DNA of 58,013 bases from contig NZ_VANS01000008.1 of NCBI RefSeq assembly GCF_005887615.1, positions 1-58,013 of the forward strand, given 5' to 3'. Made by a program: the position numbers and the translations under genes. Of this stretch, positions 55,027 through 58,013 are shown one piece after another; positions within the stretch are counted from its first letter, which is position 1; each line of letters opens with the position of its first letter. The notes under the pieces were generated by a model that was given only the letters and a program-made list of their open reading frames with translations, was not told the DNA's origin and ran no database searches. Origin of the DNA: Sulfitobacter sabulilitoris. GTDB taxonomy: Bacteria; Pseudomonadota; Alphaproteobacteria; Rhodobacterales; Rhodobacteraceae.

Positions 55027-55892
55027 TCGTCACCTTCCTTCTTCTCGGGCTCAGCGGAATCGTCGGCCTTGTCGGCGGCGATATCAGCTTCTGCAGCCTT
55101 CAGTTGCTCGGCTTCCTGTGCTGCCTGCTCTTCGGCCAGACGCTTTGCTTCGGCCTCGGCCTCGGCTGCGGCGGCTTCTGCTGCGGCTGCGGCGGCCTTC
55201 TCGGCTTCCTCAGCGGCGGACTTGAGCGCGGCGGGCAGGATGGCGGTGTCGGGGAACGGCTTTTTCACCGCGTCCTTGACAGTCACCCAACCGCCCTTGG
55301 AGCCGGGAACAGCCCCCTTGACCATGATCAGGCCACGGTCGGCATCGGTGCGCACGACCTGCAGGTTCTGCGTGGTCACGCGGGCGGCGCCCATGTGGCC
55401 GGCCATCTTCTTGCCCTTGAACACCTTGCCGGGGTCCTGACACTGGCCGGTCGAGCCATGCGAACGGTGCGAAATCGACACACCGTGGGTGGCCCGCAGA
55501 CCGCCGAAGTTGTGCCGCTTCATTGCACCGGCAAAACCCTTACCGATGGAGGTGCCCGCCACGTCGACGAACTGACCTTCGAAGTAATGGTTCGCGGTGA
55601 TCTCTTCGCCCACGCCGATCATGGCATCGGGGTCCACACGGAACTCCGCCACCTTGCGCTTGGGTTCGACCTTGGCCGCCGCGAAATGGCCGCGCATGGC
55701 CTGAGACACGCGCTTGACCTTGGATGTGCCAGCGCCAAGCTGAACGGCGGTGTAGCCGTCTTTGTCAGCGGTGCGTTGGGCGACGACCTGCAGCTTGTCC
55801 AGTTGAAGAACGGTCACAGGAATCTGCTTGCCGTCTTCCATGAACAGCCGGGTCATGCCGACTTTTTTTGCGATAACGCCAGAGCGCAACAT
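55023..55892 (-). CDS. rplC: 50S ribosomal protein L3 with long acidic C-terminal tail
   Basis: 289 aa, against about 210 in E. coli. The core (1 to about 215) has the conserved [18 protein letters not shown] and [20 protein letters not shown] segments near the peptidyl-transferase centre. Residues 221-289 form an Ala/Glu/Lys-rich tail with no Pro until near its end, predicted to be a long helix or coiled coil. Such tails occur in related alphaproteobacteria; their role is unknown to me. Confidence 0.97.
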   Translation of the reverse strand: MLRSGVIAKKVGMTRLFMEDGKQIPVTVLQLDKLQVVAQRTADKDGYTAVQLGAGTSKVKRVSQAMRGHFAAAKVEPKRKVAEFRVDPDAMIGVGEEITANHYFEGQFVDVAGTSIGKGFAGAMKRHNFGGLRATHGVSISHRSHGSTGQCQDPGKVFKGKKMAGHMGAARVTTQNLQVVRTDADRGLIMVKGAVPGSKGGWVTVKDAVKKPFPDTAILPAALKSAAEEAEKAAAAAAEAAAAEAEAEAKRLAEEQAAQEAEQLKAAEADIAADKADDSAEPEKKEGDE

Positions 55893-55910
55893 ATCTATTA
55901 CCCTCCTGAC

Positions 55911-56228
55911 TTACGACTGCAGCTTGATCTCGACGTCCACACCAGCGGCGAGGTCGAGCTTCATCAGCGCGTCAACGGTCTGGGGGGTCGGATCAACAAT
56001 GTCGAGCAGACGCTTGTGCGTGCGGATCTCGAACTGGTCGCGGGATTTCTTGTCGACGTGGGGGCCACGCAGAACAGTGAATTTTTCGATCTTGTTGGGC
56101 AGCGGGATCGGGCCGCGAACAGAGGCTCCGGTCCGCTTGGCAGTGTTGACGATTTCCTGGGTGGAAGCATCAAGCACCCGATAGTCAAACGCCTTCAGGC
56201 GAATGCGGATGTTTTGGCTTTGGGCCAT
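55911..56228 (-). CDS. rpsJ: 30S ribosomal protein S10
   Basis: 105 aa, also NusB partner in antitermination. [19 protein letters not shown] at 56228 matches the family start; an in-frame ATG 6 nt upstream would add only MH. First gene of the S10 unit, about 115 nt downstream of its promoter. Confidence 0.98.
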   Translation of the reverse strand: MAQSQNIRIRLKAFDYRVLDASTQEIVNTAKRTGASVRGPIPLPNKIEKFTVLRGPHVDKKSRDQFEIRTHKRLLDIVDPTPQTVDALMKLDLAAGVDVEIKLQS

Positions 56229-56347
56229 GTGCATATCCCTTGTCTTCGGGATTTCAACGGATTGGAGAGGGACCGCTCATCGGCCCGCCTCTTCGCGTCG
56301 TATAATGCAGCGACCCGCGTGAATCACGCGGGTCGTCTGGTGGGGGT

Positions 56348-56376
56348 GCTATAGGTTGTTTGGGGGATGGTGGCAA
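56348..56376 (-). promoter_or_regulatory. promoter of the rpsJ operon
   Basis: On the complement strand -35 TTGCCA (56371-56376), a 17-bp spacer and -10 TATAGC (56348-56353) are followed by ACCCCC, a GC-rich discriminator typical of stringently controlled genes. Confidence 0.7.
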
Positions 56377-56995
56377 GAGCGCGATTTGCACTGGCGCAGG
56401 ATTATCAGGCCCGCGCGTGATCGGGCGATCTGACGGTAATGGGTCACATTGAAATTCGTTTTTTTAGCCGACATTTCCGGCCCAAGACACCTGTAATGCA
56501 GCTTGATCCAAAGCTGTGGTTGCCGCGATCAGATCAAAACCCGCTTCAGAGACAACGCGCCATCGCCGTTCGGTTGGCTTTTGGCTTTGGGTCATCTCCT
56601 TTGAGCTGGATTTGTCGGTCGGGCTCGCGAACTATGACCGTCTCTATGGCAGCAGGCCGCGCTTGTCCAATGAGGCGACAAAGCCGGACCGGTTCGGCAC
56701 CACCGTGAATGCGCCGTTGAGGACCCAAAAAAAACCAAACTTACACATTCTGACCGTATGATCCGAATATCTTTCCCCAGGAAGCCGTCCGAAACCGCAT
56801 GAAGAAACAGCGCGATCAAGAGGAGAGTCGCGAAGGGAATCTCCACCCAGCAATTGATCCTTGGTCGGTTTGAATACTACCCGGCGTCGGACAACTGGCA
56901 AGGATCACCCCTTCATCGCCGGATCTAGACGAGCGATCACAATGCAATGGACGCGCGCGCTGCACTTGATCCAAGGCCGTGGACAAGCCGCACAG

Positions 56996-57028
56996 AAAAA
57001 AGGCCGCCCCTGTGTGGAGCGGCCTTCT
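56996..57028 (-). terminator. rho-independent terminator of tuf
   Basis: On the complement strand AAGGCCGC pairs with GCGGCCTT around an 11-nt loop, followed by a run of U residues. It lies about 50 nt after the tuf stop. Confidence 0.85.
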
Positions 57029-57074
57029 TTGTGTCAACCATGATGATGGGTGCGAGCACCCGTTCCAAGGCGGA

Positions 57075-58013
<939 letters not shown>

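Larger units (their letters stand above)
56229..57074 (-). other. 846-nt spacer between tuf and rpsJ
   Basis: It contains the tuf terminator (56996-57028) and the rpsJ promoter (56348-56376). Between them, about 56400-56990, short open frames exist on both strands, but none shows a recognisable domain, good start signal or the codon pattern of the neighbours. It may be decayed coding DNA; I cannot identify it. Confidence 0.5.

Overview
The window reads as chromosomal DNA of a GC-rich alphaproteobacterium, almost certainly a Rhodobacteraceae (Roseobacter-type) member. Grounds: the yidC-MOSC-yihA-argB gene order, a bztABCD acidic amino acid transporter, an ATP12 chaperone gene, a long Ala/Glu-rich tail on ribosomal protein L3, and sigma70-type promoters of the form TTGnnn - 17 bp - TATAcg with GC-rich discriminators. 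There is no phage and no CRISPR. The only mobile DNA seen is a frameshifted IS6-family transposase remnant at the left edge, next to a tRNA-Arg gene.

Layout. 1-4160 (minus): IS6 remnant, tRNA-Arg(ACG), then an operon of a TVP38/VTT membrane protein, a MerA/Lpd-like flavoprotein and an orphan sensor histidine kinase. 4330-15040 (mostly plus): rpmH-rnpA-yidD, a DUF3833 lipoprotein (minus), ttcA, an EAL phosphodiesterase with dead GGDEF domain, a structured 0.48-kb leader, then yidC, MOSC protein, yihA, argB, a fatty-acid-hydroxylase-like protein, an Fe-S protein and a SixA-type phosphatase. 15047-19488 (minus): bztABCD. 19684-25274 (minus): ATP12, HAD hydrolase, rluC, crcB, rarA, a Do-type protease. 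25423-36021 and 51090-58013 (minus): the ribosomal protein supercluster from tuf to rplQ.

The most striking feature is that the ribosomal supercluster is cut between rplP and rpmC by about 15 kb (36.1-51.0 kb). This block carries an oppositely oriented, tightly packed 13-gene catabolic operon (38087-50920): a complete carbohydrate-type ABC importer; a HisD-superfamily dehydrogenase resembling sulfopropanediol dehydrogenase HpsN; three SnoaL-like proteins; an SDR dehydrogenase; a LacI-type regulator; a bicupin; an alpha/beta hydrolase; and an RraA/HMG-aldolase-like protein. A fourth SnoaL-like gene is transcribed divergently, and two near-identical LacI-type operators lie between the two transcripts. 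The enzyme set suggests import, stepwise oxidation, SnoaL-catalysed rearrangement or dehydration, ester or lactone hydrolysis and final aldol cleavage of a polyol-like or sulfonated marine metabolite. I cannot name the substrate, and this is the best candidate here for an undescribed pathway.

The supercluster is further divided by its own signals: a terminator after rpmD plus a new promoter before rplO; a hairpin and a promoter between rplW and rplB; a new promoter before rpmC at the insertion edge; a strong bidirectional terminator after rplP; and an antisense DUF2461 gene between adk and rpsM.
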